Shown here: positions 11,356 through 23,971 of the stretch, in pieces | Numbering within the stretch: the stretch's first letter is position 1 | Layout of the letters: every line of letters starts with the position of its first letter | Assembly (NCBI GenBank): GCA_004519485.1 | Contig: CP038112.1 | Coordinates: 620,001-684,000 of the forward strand | Direction: 5' to 3' | Length of the DNA: 64,000 nucleotides | From: Nannochloropsis oceanica | Lineage: Eukaryota; Sar; Eustigmatophyceae; Eustigmatales; Monodopsidaceae | Translations under genes and position numbers: made by a program | The notes under the pieces: generated by a model | Databases searched by the model: none | Seen by the model: the letters and a program-made list of their open reading frames with translations, nothing else | Told to the model about the DNA's origin: nothing

Positions 11356-12999
11356 ATGCGTGAGATCCTCCACCTCCAAGCGGGGCAATGCGGCAACCAG
11401 ATCGGCTGCAAGTTCTGGGAAGTCATCAGCGAAGAGCATGGGATCCAGCCCGATGGTTCGTACAAGGGCGACTCTGACACCCAGCTCGAGCGCATTGATG
11501 TCTACTATACAGAGGCCAACGGCGGGCGCTACGTGCCTCGTGCTTTGTTGGTGGACTTGGAGCCGGGGACCATGGACTCGGCCCGTTCTAGTACTTATGG
11601 CGGGCTCTTTCGACCAGGTATGTAAGGTGGACGAAGACGGGAGGAGAGAGGGAGGAAGGGAAGGACCGCTCCGGTGGATGAGTTGGATCTTGTAGTGAAG
11701 AGAAATGCAGACGGAGAGGAAGAGAGGGAGGAGCCGAGGAGGAAGGGAGGAATTACTGAAGGGAGGAAGAGGAGGGGTGGCAGGGTCATAAACGTGAGGA
11801 AGGGAGACAGATGGGGGACCAGCGGTCTGGAGGGCAAGGGACAGGCAGAGGAGAAAGGGAGGAAAGGAAGGGGGAGCGAAAGGTGTGTTTAGCGGCAATG
11901 GCAGGTTCAGAAGAAGCAGCAACAACAACAACAACAACCGCAGCAACAGCCGCACATGATTTCATTCCCCTCCGTCCCTGCTTCCCTCCGGCCCTCCTTC
12001 CCTCCCCATCCTCGACAGACAACTTCCTCCACGGGCAGTCTGGTGCTGGCAACAACTGGGCCAAGGGGCATTACACCGAAGGCGCGGAGCTGATCGACAC
12101 GGTGCTTGACGCTCTGCGACGAGAGGTGGAAAATTGTGATTGCTTGCAGGGGTAGGTTCGGAGGGAGGGAGGGAGGGAGGGAAGGAGGGAGGAAGGGAGT
12201 GAGGAAGGATGAAGTGGTTATAATGATTTCCCTGTTAATTCTGTCCAACGGCCGCTCACACATCCCTCCCTCTTTCCCTCCCTCTCACCTATTTCCCTCC
12301 CACAGCTTCCAAATGACGCATTCGTTGGGCGGCGGCACCGGTTCCGGCATGGGCACTCTCCTGCTCTCCAAGATCAGGGAAGAATACCCTGATCGAATCC
12401 TCAGCTCGTACGCCATCATTCCCTCGGCGAAGGTGAGGAAGGGGAGGAAGGGAAGGAGGGAGGGAGGGAGGGAGGGAGGGAGGGAGGGAGGGAGGGAGGG
12501 AGGGGAGGGAAGGTTGGTTCCATGGTCGACCGCCTTCTTCCCCTTTCGCCATCCGCCAAGGGCGTTGATTCATCTCCCCCTCCCTCCCTCCCTCCCTCCC
12601 TCCCTCCCTCCCTCCCTCCCAGGTGTCGGACACAGTTGTAGAGCCCTACAATGCCATGCTCTCGGTGCACCAGCTCGTGGAAAACGCCGACCAGTGTTTC
12701 ACCCTCGACAACGAGGTGCGTTCCTTCCTTCCTTCCCTCCCTCCCTCCCTCCCTCCTTCCCTCCCTTCCCAGGATCCCTCGCCAGCTGCCTCATTCAATC
12801 GCACCTCCCCTACTCCCTCCCTCCCTCCCTCGCCCCCTCTTTTCCTCCCCCTCCCAGGCCCTCTACGACATCTGCCTCCGCACCCTCAAGCTGTCTAACC
12901 CCACCTACGGTGACCTCAATCACCTCGTGTCCGCCGCCATGTGCGGGACCACTTGCTCCCTCCGTTTCCCCGGACAGCTCAACTGCGATCTGCGCAAGG

Positions 13000-13033
<34 letters not shown>

Positions 13034-14714
13034 CATATATATATATATATGTATATATATATACATATAGATATATATACATATATATATATAGATATAG
13101 ATATAGATATACTCCCTCACTCCCCCCCTTACACCCCGCCCTCCCTCCCTCCTGCCCTTTCTCATCTATCCCCCTTCCTCCCGTCCTCCCTCTACCCCCT
13201 CCCTCCCTCCAACCCCCCGCTTACAGCTCTCGGTGAACATGGTGCCCTTCCCTCGCCTTCATTTCTTCAGCGTCGGTTTCGCACCCTTGGTATGGCCCTT
13301 TTTTCCTCCCTCCCTCCCTCCCTCCCGCCCTCCTGTCCATTCTCTGAATACCACAACACTGACCATCTAGCACCACTCACTGTGCACTGCCTGCGCGCCA
13401 ATCTCACGCTTTCCTCCCTCCCTCCCTCTCTCCCTCCCTCCAGAGCGCTCCCGGCACTCAGCAATACCATGCCTTGTCGGTGCCCGAATTAACGCAGCAA
13501 GCCTTTGAAGCTAAGAACATGATGTGCGCCGCCGACCCCCGCCACGGCCGGTACGTGCCGTTTCCTCCCTCCCTCCCTCCCTCCCTCGAACGGCTCCCTC
13601 GAACGGCTCCCTCGAACGGCTCCCTCTAATGGCTCCTTCGCTTTGGTCCGTTACAGGTACCTTACCTGCGCCTGCATGTTCCGCGGCAAGATTTCGGCGC
13701 GTGAGATGGACGTGCAGATGTCTCAGGTCGTGAACAAGAACTCGTCGAATTTCGTGGAGTGGATCCCCAACAACATCAAGGCTTCCATCTGCGACATTCC
13801 ACCCACAGGGCTGAAGGTATATCTCTCCCTTCCTCCCTCCCTCCCTTTCTTTCTCCTACACTGCCTCTGACACTTCTTCCTCCTTGTCGTCTTTCCTCCC
13901 TTCCTTTGTTTCCTACCTACCTTTTCTCCCTCCTTCCTTTCCTCCCTCCGTCCATCCCTTCATTCACCGCTTTGTATCTTTTCTCTACCATCTTGTCTGC
14001 CTCTCTCGTTGTCACCGTCCACTGACCACCCTCCCTCCCTGCCTCCCTCCCTCCCTCCCATCCCCTCTCCCTCCCTAGATGTCCGCCACATTCGTCGGGA
14101 ACAACACGGCCATCCAAGAAGTCTGGAAACGCATCGGCGAGCAGTTTGGATTAATGTTTGCGCGGAAGGCCTTCTTGCACTGGTAAGGAAGGGAGGAGGG
14201 GAGGGAAGGGGAGTAGGGAAGGGCGGGAAACGAGTCATTATTTCCATGTATGGAAGGTCAAGGCTCAAATATATATTATTTCTCATACTCACACTTGTCC
14301 CTCCCTCTTTCCCTCCCTCCCTCCCTCCCTCAGGTACACTGGGGAGGGTATGGAGGAGCTAGAGTTCACGGAGGCTGAGTCTAATTTGCAAGACCTCATT
14401 TCCGAGTACCAGCAGTACCAGGTGAGCACCCTTTCCCTCCCTGCCTCCCTGCCTCCCTCCCTCCCTCCCCTTCCTTCGTGCAATTGTCTTGTTTTCCTGT
14501 CTCCCTCGATTCTCCTCCTCCTCTGCTCTTCTTTACTTCTTCGTAAATCAAAATTCTATGATGATGGTCACTTTTTTCCCAATTATCTTGTGCTTTTTCC
14601 CTCACCCTTCCACCCTTCCTTCCAAAACCTCCACTACAGGACGCGACGGTCGAGGAAGAGGAAATGGACGAGGACATCTACGGCCACGGGCAGCTCCTCG
14701 ACGAGGAGAGGTAA
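11356..14714 (+). CDS. TUBB: beta-tubulin
   Basis: Beta-tubulin pairs with alpha-tubulin to form microtubules and hydrolyses GTP at the exchangeable site. There are 11 exons, all with GT-AG borders and consistent phase: 11356-11617, 12019-12151, 12306-12432, 12623-12715, 12858-12998, 13227-13289, 13444-13550, 13657-13816, 14079-14182, 14334-14421 and 14640-14714. The protein opens with MREI, the tetrapeptide that in other eukaryotes drives autoregulated decay of tubulin mRNA. It has the tubulin signature GGGTGSGMG in exon 3 and an acidic tail ([11 protein letters not shown]). Exon 6 ends at SVGFAPL and exon 7 resumes with [12 protein letters not shown]. Many introns have GGGA repeats near the donor and CCCT repeats at the acceptor; intron 5 holds a long TA repeat. 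Identity is certain; only the exact edge of each exon is open to small error. Confidence 0.98.
12433..12622. repeat. tubulin intron 3 with GGGA block facing CCCT block
   Basis: The whole intron is essentially a GGGA run beginning just after the donor (about 12453-12507) and a CCCT run ending at the acceptor (about 12580-12620), with some 70 bases between. The two blocks are complementary and could fold into a hairpin that brings the splice sites together. Confidence 0.85.
12999..13111. repeat. TA-rich microsatellite in tubulin intron 5
   Basis: Alternating TA with periodic TACATA/GATATA variants begins at the donor site of intron 5. It is a plain microsatellite. Confidence 0.9.
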
Positions 14715-16981
14715 TTAAATTAGGCTGAGACACGCCGGAGAGAGAGGGGGGGAGAGAGAGAGAGGGAGAGAGAGAGAGAGAGAGAGAGATCTATTAAGTT
14801 GACGAAAAGTACACTCAGAAACGCAATATGGAGCAAAAATATGATGTATCTCCCCGAGGAATATCATTTCATTTCTGTTTGGTATTAAGGAGGATCGAGA
14901 GAAAATGTGGTATGAAAGAGATCGGGGAGAGGAAAAATAGAACAAAAAGAAACGAAGTAGAAAGCCTCGAGAACCAAGTGTCTGCTTGCGAAAGGGGAGA
15001 AAGAAAATAAGGAGTGGAAAGGGGAGAAGAAGAAACGTGAATGCTTAATCTAAAAGCGACCAAAATCTAAAGTGCGGCTTCTAGCAACAAAGAACCACGA
15101 ATACTGCGCATGCAGCATGAGGACATCAATAAGGCGAAGGTGGTATAATATTTGGGAGGGTTTAGAAGTTCTTGTTTTGCGTTGCGGAAGAGTTCGAGGA
15201 ACTCCTTCCCCCCCCCCTTCGGCCTCCAATCAATGTCCTTAATTTTACTCGCTATAATAGTATGGTATATGTCATCAAATCATCTCAATTTTATTTTTAT
15301 TTTAACAGCCGGGACTGGAGGCATAGACCAGGTCCATTACCTCCCCTGTCTGGCGGACATGGTGTCAGTGACTCAAGAAGAGATGTAAGCTGAGAAGAGA
15401 CAATTATGCCAGACGGATACTTCAAGCTTTTATTCAGGATCTTCACGATAAGCGAAGTGATCCTGTTTTCAAATACTTGCCCCACAGATGGAGTACAATG
15501 AGGATTTCGAGAGTGCGACTCGGCAGTCCAATTGAAAACCTCAACGGCCTTCTGCGCACTGACACTTCAATGACATACAATTGGGGGATGGGCACTGGAA
15601 TTTGGCGAAGGGATAAAGCACGGATTGACCGGCATGTATACCATACTTCTACATTGTCGATACCTACACCGTATCCAAAGGACGTTTATCCAGAATCGTT
15701 CCTATCATGTACCATTACGCGTACCAAAACGACCTTCCATGCCTTACACCCCGAGTTGACCCTTAGCTCAAGTTCAAGGGGACTACATCTCTACCGTCTG
15801 CCTTGTCCTTGCTCGCACTGGGTACTGGTCATGCCTCAATATTACCTATCTCCTATGCGTACAAGTCCTGTCACAACCGGACCTGCGTATGCTCACATAT
15901 CGCCCCATTCGCCCGCGATCCCAGATTGCTCAGGAGCGGTAGACTCATCCCCCTCACGCTTCAGGCCAACCAATTAGCCCTGCTGGTACTACAATCATAT
16001 GTTCTAGAAAGCAGGTCACTGGTGGAAAGGCTATCGCTGGAAGCAGGCGTCCACTATCTCTAGTACACTGGCTACCCCTAGCCAAGCCTCCTCCTTTCTA
16101 TCCGTCCACACCACCTCCCGCGTCATATGCCTCCTCCACCATCTCCACCCCTCGTACCCCCGGGAAAATCCTTTCGCAGCCCATCGCGACCACCTCACCC
16201 ATGACGGCACTGCCGCAGCCATCACAGCCACCGCTGCACATGCAGGAGAGGGAGAGAGGGTGGTCGACGGATCACAGCAGCAGCGGCAGTGTGAGTACAT
16301 GCACTGCACCAATTCGACGGCGGCCTTCCTGCCATTGCCACGGAGAAAAGGTGAATGAAATAAAGGGAGAAAGAGCCAGACTCTTTATAAAGTCAAGCAC
16401 CTCGGCCCACTCACCTCTTTTCCTGGACCACAAGAGGAGGGCTGAAGGGTGACAAAGATGTAAATTTATGGAAGAAAAAGCACCTTCCTTGAAGACAGTA
16501 GGAGGGATCTTGATCGACTTTATGTATGTGTGTGTGAGTTAATGAGAGAGAGGGGATCTCATCTTTTTCTTCCAATCTTTCCTAAAATAAAGGCAAAGCA
16601 TAATGAGAGAAAAAATTGCGGGGAAGTAGAAGCCACCCGGGATTACACACTTTATTCACTCAGCATGAGCCTGCGGTCATCGTGCTAGATGTCAATTGTT
16701 CATTTCCACTTCTATTCTAATTTTCATGACTCAAGTCTGGGCCTTCTATTTTCCAGTGTCTCGCCGTTCTCTTGGCCCATACTTTTAACTTTCCTCTCAC
16801 TTGATAGCTTTGCCACACTTCTCCCTCCACGGTCTTAGCTGACTCTTGTCACAGGTCGGTGAAAGCGCGTGGTTGTTGTCGTACTTCCATCCACTTTATT
16901 CGCCAACGAAGATGAAGCTAGTAGTATCTCCTCCGAGGATACTGATCCCCCCGCGTAATTTGAGTAGCCCAGACCTTAATC
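14715..16981. other. 2.3 kb region without a supportable gene
   Basis: A GA-rich run (about 14734-14790) follows the tubulin stop. Frames near 15.2-16.0 kb on the plus strand and 16.0-16.3 kb on both strands stay open for 80-160 codons but show no known domain and no clear splice pattern. A degenerate gene cannot be excluded. The tubulin 3' UTR and the 3' flank of the SUGP1-like gene lie at the two ends. Confidence 0.4.
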
Positions 16982-19499
16982 CTAGTAATACTCCCTCCGA
17001 GGATTATTCAACGGATTCGGCCGAAATCGATACGCAAGCATCATCCTTTTCCTATACTCATCAAAATCATCTCCTTTTTCCTCCTCCTCTTCCTCCCCTC
17101 CCACCCCCAGCCCCTCCCCTTCAGTCCCCTTCATATTCACTGGTGCCACCACCCCCTTCCTCCCCTCCTTCCCTAGTCCCTGCCCCTCCTTCCAGCCTTG
17201 TTTTTGCAACATCTGCATACCGGTGCTATTTCCAACATCCAATTTATTCCCTTCGTAGTCCTCCCCCCCGCCCTCCCCCTTCTTGGACAGATATCCGTCG
17301 AGATCGCCGGGAGAAGGGAGGAACTGGCTCAGGTGGTGCTTCCCCCTGGATGCCAATGTGAGATTAAGGGCATCCTGTGCCGTCTTGAGCATCTCCCTAG
17401 CCCTCTTTTTATGCTCCCACGTGCCACCTCCTTCACCCTCCTCCTCTTCGGCTACTTCAGCTGCTGCTGAAGCCTCCTTCTCCGCCAGGCCCTCATAATG
17501 CAACATCCGCTCCTCGAACAACTCCATCTCCCCCCCTCCCTCCCTCCCTCCCTCTTTCCCTAAAGACTTCAGTCGGGCCGCCTCCCGTATCTTCTTTTCA
17601 ATCAATTGGATTCTCTTTTGTTCCTTCAACTGAGCCATGGCTGCCGCATCCATCACCGAGGGTAAGAAGACGTCGAGGCTCTGCTTTCCTCCTTTTCCTT
17701 TCTTCCCTTTCTCTTTCGGCGTGTCTTCATCGTTGGCGGCGGCGGCTATAGCCAGGAGGGAGGGAGGGAGGACGGGGGGGAGGGAGGGAGTGCTAGTTTC
17801 GCCGGGAGACGGACCCCAACGGTTGCGTTTGGGCTTTCGCTGTTGCGTGGAGGTAGGGGAAGCAGAAGCAGAAGCAGCAGCACTAGTAGGCGGAGGACCG
17901 GCAGCAGCCGTGGCAGTAGCAGCAGCCGCAGCTGTAGCAGCGGAAGAAAAGGACAGGCGCGGGACCGTCGAGGCAGGTAGATTCATCCTCGAAAGTGCTG
18001 CAACACTAGCAGCAGCAGCAGCAGCAGCAGCCATCTGCCCTCCTCCTCCTCCTTCTCCTCCGCCGCCTCCTCCTCCTCCCCCCCCTCCTACCTCGTCTAA
18101 ACCTAACGCCACCCTCTTCACTTGCTCCTTCACCCTCCCCTCCTCCAGCACCTCCAAGAAAAACTCCCTCTCCCTCCTCGCCCTCTTCCTCCTCCCTAGC
18201 CCCTCCCCCGCTTCCCCTTCCTCCTCGTCTTCGAACAAAAATCCCCACCCCTTCTTCCCTTTGCTCTGCACCAGCAATTCTTTCTCTCGTTGTGGGTTTG
18301 TAATAATCCATTCTGCAGCCTGTCTTATCGTGGCCTGCACAGCCTCGCTCAGTGGCCCTTCCTCCTTCCCTTCTTCATCCCCAATATAATCCTTTTTTTG
18401 ACCCCCTCCTTTTTGAGTGTCCCATCGAGAGCGTTTCCGCTGCTGCTCCTGCTGCTGTTGTTGTTGTTGTTCCTTCCCATCTTCATCCCCTTGGTCCTCC
18501 TCTACAGTTGCAAACACAGCCGCCATTGACCCTCCTCCTGCTCCTCCCTTCCTCCTCAACCCGGCCCCACCTCCTCCTCCACCTGACATCAACAGCTTCT
18601 TCTTTCGCTGTTGCTGTTGCTGATTTTCCTGGGCCATGCGTCGTGCATGTGCCTCCCTCTCTTTCTGGAGCGCGGCCTCCATTTCTCTTAATTCCTTGTC
18701 TTCCTTCTCCTTTTCTCTTTCTTTTTCCTCCTTGATCTTGTTAAAATTTTCGATGAATGAACCTTCGGCTTTGGCATAAATGTTGGTGGGTGTGGATGAC
18801 GGAGGAGGGAGGGGAGGGACCGTAGTCTGAAGGGCGGAGGAGGGTGGTGGTGGTGGTGGTGGAGGAGGAGGAGGAGCTTTTTGCTGTTGATGCTGTTGGT
18901 AGGGGAGCGGAGGAGGCGGGGGAGGTAGAGCAGCGAAAGGATCATATTCTTCTTGTTGAGACTGCTGTTGCTGGTGATGTGGTGGTGGTGTTGGTGGGGG
19001 ATGAGGACGGTAGTGCTGCTGCTGCGGAGGGTAGAGGTGCGCGAAAGGAGGCGGCGGCGGAGGATGATAATGCTGGTAGCCAGGAGGCGGGTTTGAGCCG
19101 TTTGGTGGGTAGCCTTGATGATGAGGAGGAGGGTAGTTGACTGTAGATGCATGTGAGCGTGGTGTGGGTGTGGCAGTGGGGTATGAGAAATGAGTGCGTT
19201 CGATGTCGTTAGTCAGACGCACGTGCAAAGGGAGAGAGGGTCGTATGTCCTCCAAAAAGATGGCACTCGTGCAGCAAATAGACAGGAGAGAATAGCGGGA
19301 CGGAGGTATACAAAGCGGAGGACTAGGGGGCTAGCGATGAGTGTGCAAGGGACAAAAGAGCACTCGGGAGATATATACCATTGCCCTGCGGAACTTGCTG
19401 TTGTTGTTGTTGTTGTTGCTGCTGCTGCTGCTGCTGTTGCTGCTGGTGGTGGTAGTACGGGGGCGGCTCTCCTCCATGACCAGGTCCTTGACCGTACAT
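16982..19499 (-). CDS. SUGP1: SUGP1-like SURP and G-patch splicing factor
   Basis: SUGP1 works in branch-site recognition with the U2 snRNP and activates DHX15 through its G-patch (known for the family). The main exon runs from about 19255 down to the stop at 16982. It holds a Pro/His/Gln-rich N-terminus, a helical KEREKEKEDKELREME stretch, one SURP-like segment (AVQATIRQAAEWIITNP, then WGFLFEDE), a central coiled region, a G-patch (GMQMLQKQGWKEGQGLG) and the family C-terminus RMMLAYRFRPNPLNNPRR. The likely first exon starts at the ATG at 19499 (MYGQGPGHGG, then poly-Gln) and ends at a GTATAT donor at 19378. I could not find an acceptor keeping the phase, so the N-terminal junction is unresolved. 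Long Gly, Ala, Pro and Gln runs inflate the protein. Confidence 0.88.
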
Positions 19500-19927
19500 C
19501 GTAGGACCGCTGCTGCTGGTGTTGGTGCTCGTGGCGTGTTTACCTGTGTGCTTTAGATGGATGGAAAGAATACATGAGAAGATGAAGCTTCGCCTCCCGA
19601 GTTGTCTGCTCATCCAAGGTTTCCTCTTTATACTTTCATTAATTCATGAGACTGCCCCAAACATACAACCACAGGCTTTCTCGTGCCTGGCTTGAGGAGG
19701 CCTTAATGCGATCCAGGTCTTTTAGGTGCAGGGAACGGAGGAGAAGGCCAAGCCGCAGTACCACCCTCACTAACATAAGCATCCGGGTTGTCCGTGTGAC
19801 GACCAACTCAAGCAACACAAACTAGTAGCTCCATTTCTTATTATATCACCACTATTTGGCCCAGGGTCACCAGCACGCCACAACCATCAATAACAACAGC
19901 AGCAGTTTCAGCAGCGGCAATAGCAGC
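19500..19927. promoter_or_regulatory. divergent promoter between SUGP1-like and Wntless-lipase genes
   Basis: This spacer of about 430 bases separates two genes that start head to head. It must contain both 5' UTRs and promoters. No specific element stands out. Confidence 0.45.
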
Positions 19928-22900
19928 ATGCGCAGGAAAAGCTGGTGGCAGGTACGTTTTTTGGGTCGTCTCTTCATACCAGAATTGCCGCACGGCCGGC
20001 TTGTCCTTTCTGCATCTCGCCTCTTGTCTCTTCCTTTTCCCTACGCGCCCCGTGATGGCTGGTTAAAGGATTTCAAAGTGGAAATTTTGAAGACCCGAAT
20101 CGATCGATCCGTCTCATTACAAGACGGTAGTGTCTCACCCTCCTTCCCTTCCCCCCCTTTTCCAAACGCTTGCTCCTTCCCTCCTCCCTTTCCCTTTCAG
20201 GCAACCCAGCGCGATCCCATCCTCCCACCAGCACCATCACAGCGGCAGCATCCGCAAACACGTCTTCCTAGCTACGGCGCCGTGCACAATGAAGGCAACG
20301 GCGGTCGCACAAGAGGAGGAGCAGCGGGCGCAGAAGATGAAGGGTGGAATCATGACATCTCTCGGTCTTCCTCTCCAGAACGAGGGGACACCAGCAGCAG
20401 CAGCTGGAATGAAAGGAGAAATGGGCAGTCCTATCAACAATATGACAACGAAAGAGAACGCAATATAGGGGATTGGAGGAACGGGAGGAGCCATTCCCTG
20501 TATTCCTCTTCCTCTGCTGCTACTGCTACGGCCAACAGCAACAACAATAACGGAACTGCCCTCGAATCTCTCTCCGCCCGTGGGATCTGGTTCCTTCTAT
20601 TTATCCCCTACTTGACTCTTACCCTTGCCCTCCTCGTCGACACGCACCCCGAGTACCGCGCGACCTCCCTCCAGCCTTTCCCGTCAGCGAGTTTCCCACT
20701 TGACCTGTGCACTGCTGAAGGCCACCGCCATGACGGCGTGGGGGGTACGGCCGTTGGGTGTGTGCGGAGGGTGAATGATAATTTTACGGCGATGTACTCG
20801 CCTCCATTTAAAGTTCCTGTGTCGACGAGTTTTTTGAACCTGGACAGCTTTTGGGAGCCCGGTGTGAGGGTGATTCCCGTGAAGGGGACGCAGGAGGAAG
20901 AGGTGGAGGAGGAGGAGGAGGAGGGTCTGAGGGACGGGTTGAACAACAGCAGTAGCAGAAGAAGCAGCTTAAGCAGTAATACACTGGGAAAGGTTGATGG
21001 GCTTTCCTCCTTTGTCTCCCCTTCTTCCTCGTCTCCTCCCTCCTCCTCCTCCTCCTCCTCCTCCTCATCGGAAGCCACCTCTCCTACCGAAGGAGATGGA
21101 GGAAGCAATGGAGGCAAGAAAGCAGACGATAAAAAAGAAGAAAAAGGAGAAGAAGAAGGAGAAGAAAAGGTCAAGAGAGGGGGGAAAGCAGAAGTTGAAG
21201 GAAGGGGAGGAGAGCTAGTCGTAACAGCTAAGCTGGAGGTCCCTTTCAGAGACGGGTCAGGCTGGCGTGTACTCTACCAAGGCCCATCCGTGAGTGTGCG
21301 GCATCTCTGGAAGAAGAAGCCGTATGAAAAGACCGAGAGCAGCACCAGCACCACAACCAGTAGCAGTAGCAGGAGCAGTAGCAACAGCAGCAGCAGCGGC
21401 ATTTCCTCCCCTTCATCTCTCATGGTCAGCGGGGTCCCCTCCTCCCCCTCTCCCTCCCTCCCCAACACAACCGTCCCTCTCCCCTCCCTCCCTTCCACTC
21501 CCCCTCCTCCTATCACCTTCCGCCTACTCACTATTATTTTCGACGCCCCTGGCATGGAGGACCGAGGCTACCCGGAATACCGTCTAACGGTCACCATTGC
21601 TGGTCCCGACGCGGCATCTCTCGCCCCTCACTTCGGCTACACCCTTCACCACGACCGCCCCCTCTACCTCTTCCTCATCTTCCTTGTCCGCGCCCTCCTC
21701 CTCCTCCTTACCCTCTGCGGAAGCTTCCGCTGGCACCGTCTTATTCGCAGCCAGAAGCCGCTAGGGCTCTGTACATGGCTCCCCGAGCAACACTACGTGG
21801 GCCTTGTCCTCCTCCCCGCCCTCCTTCTCTGGCAAAACCCATTCGCCCTCCCCCTCACCTTCCTCTTTCACCCGCCGCCCCTCCTCCTCTTCTTCTCTGA
21901 CCTCTCCAACACCGTAGGATATCAATCGATGCTCTTTGCTTGGGTCTGTATCGTTGACGGCCTTCGGTGCTATGAGCCCCTTCATGCTACCCGGATCCAC
22001 GCCATTACCACCGACGCTACCATCCGCCGCCCCTCCTTCCCTCCTTCCTCCTCGTCCTCGACCGTTTGGCATCACCAACCCCTCCCAAGCGAACCCGACC
22101 CCTATGCCCGCTTTCCAATTACCTCGTCCTCCCTCCCTCCCTCGTCCTCGTCCTCCCTCCCCTCCTGGCCCCCCAAGCACCATCCGCTCGGCGACTATTT
22201 CGCGGACTTTTTCCTCCCCAAGTCTTCTCTCTACGTCCTCTCCCTCTCTCTCATCACCTTCCTCTGCGCCCTTCGGTACCCCTCGCTCTTCTTCTCCCCC
22301 TCCTACTTCTCCTCCACACCCTCCCCATCTCCCTTCATGGGCGATAGCACACCCACAGCAGACTGGAGCCCTCCCCTCCCCTCCTTCCTCTACCACATCT
22401 ACCCCATTCTCTCCCTCCTCTTCCTCCTCTCCCTCTTCGGATGGTACATGCTCTTCCTCTGCTCCGTCCTTCTTACCGGCCGGTCTCTCCGACGCCAGCC
22501 CTACATGCGTTCACGTTCCCAACAGCTTTCTTTCCGTTTCGTCTCTCAAGAGGGATTTTTAATCCTTGCGTGTAAAATCACGATTTTGGTGTTAGAGAGC
22601 GCCCGACTCACTCGCTTGCTCTTGTTCGGTAGAGGGGGAGGGGGCGAGGAAGGACGGGCCTGGTCGTTGTTTGCCCTTGCGTCATTTCAGCCGTTACTGG
22701 GGGAGTTAACGTTTATCTCGGTAACGTCGTACTTGATGGCCTACGTCTTCCTCCCGGCCACGCGCTGGTCTGACTCAGACGTCGGGGGAGGGGGCTATCC
22801 TCACGTCTCTCTCGAAAGTGAGCTTATCCCTCTCCCTCCCTCTCTCATACATCGTTCTTCCTCCTTCACACAAAAATTGCGGTCGCACCTCTCGCTCCTC

Positions 22901-23921
22901 CCCCTCGCCCTCCCTCCCTCCCTCCCTCCCCCCCCCTTCTGCCTCGAAACCGCTTGCTGGTTGATGGAAGCATCTTGGCAAGCCTACTTCGACCCCCCCC
23001 TCTCTCCCTCCCTCCCTCCCTTCTCCCCTTCCTCCCTCCCTCCTCTCATCTCCACCTCCATGCCGGGCACCATGGCCTTGGAGAAGATAAGCCTCTCGTT
23101 ACGCGCGTATCTTTTTGATGACGTCACAGACACGAGGGCTATTTTGGCTATAGTACAAGGACAAGGACGAGGACGAGGGAGGGAGGGAGGATGTGGGAAG
23201 GAGGGAGGGTTGGTGTTGGCTTTTCGTGGAACACTTAGCTCGCGGAACATGATGACTGATTTGAAAATGGGCCAGGTCGTATTACCCTCTGAGAGGGTGC
23301 TGAAGGTAATGAGGGAGGCGGGGAGGGAGGGAGGGAGGGCTGCGGCAAAGGTGGGGATTGTAGGGAGGGACCGGGAGAGGGAAGAGGAGGAGGAAGAGGA
23401 GGATGAGGAAGTAGGAATGTGGACAAGGAGGGCGGATTCGACGGGTGACTTAACACCGACGGGGGGCCCCTTGCGACAGGGGCAGCAGCAGCAGCAAGAG
23501 TTGCAACGGCAGCGACATAACTACTCTACCGGAAGTCTCACGCAGCTTGCTGAATGGGGAGGAAGAGGGGAAGGAGGGGAAGGAGGGAGGGAGGAAGAGG
23601 ATCGATATCGTCGTCGGGTGGCAGGGTCTCCGTTTCATTCGAGGCAGGGAAGGAGGATGGAATACCGTTTCAGCCCTCGTGCTGCTGATTTTGTCTCGTC
23701 TTCCCCGGTGGCATTGAGATGGGCAGGGCCGGCTGATGAGAAAAAGGGAGGGGAGGAAGGGGAGAAGGACGTCGAGGTGGGGAAGGGAAGGAGGAGCAGC
23801 AGCAGGAGGAAGAATGGACAAGGGGGAAAGAGAGGAGGTCGAAGAGGAGGGGAAGGAGGTGGGCAGCTCATCCGCAGTCTCAGCAGTGGTGCGACTGTTA
23901 ACCTTCTACGTAGCCCGACTA

Positions 23922-23971
<50 letters not shown>

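Noticed and set aside
12106-13236. Long open frames through the tubulin introns rich in Ser-Leu-Pro-Pro
   Set aside because: They arise because CCCT/GGGA repeats have no stop in any frame; the true exons are fixed by the tubulin sequence.
15152-16330. Possible gene remnants after tubulin on either strand
   Set aside because: Open frames without domains, splice sites or consistent composition; reported only as a gene-poor region.
16982-19255. Plus-strand frames opposite the SUGP1-like gene
   Set aside because: Antisense shadows of Glu, Gly and Pro codon runs.
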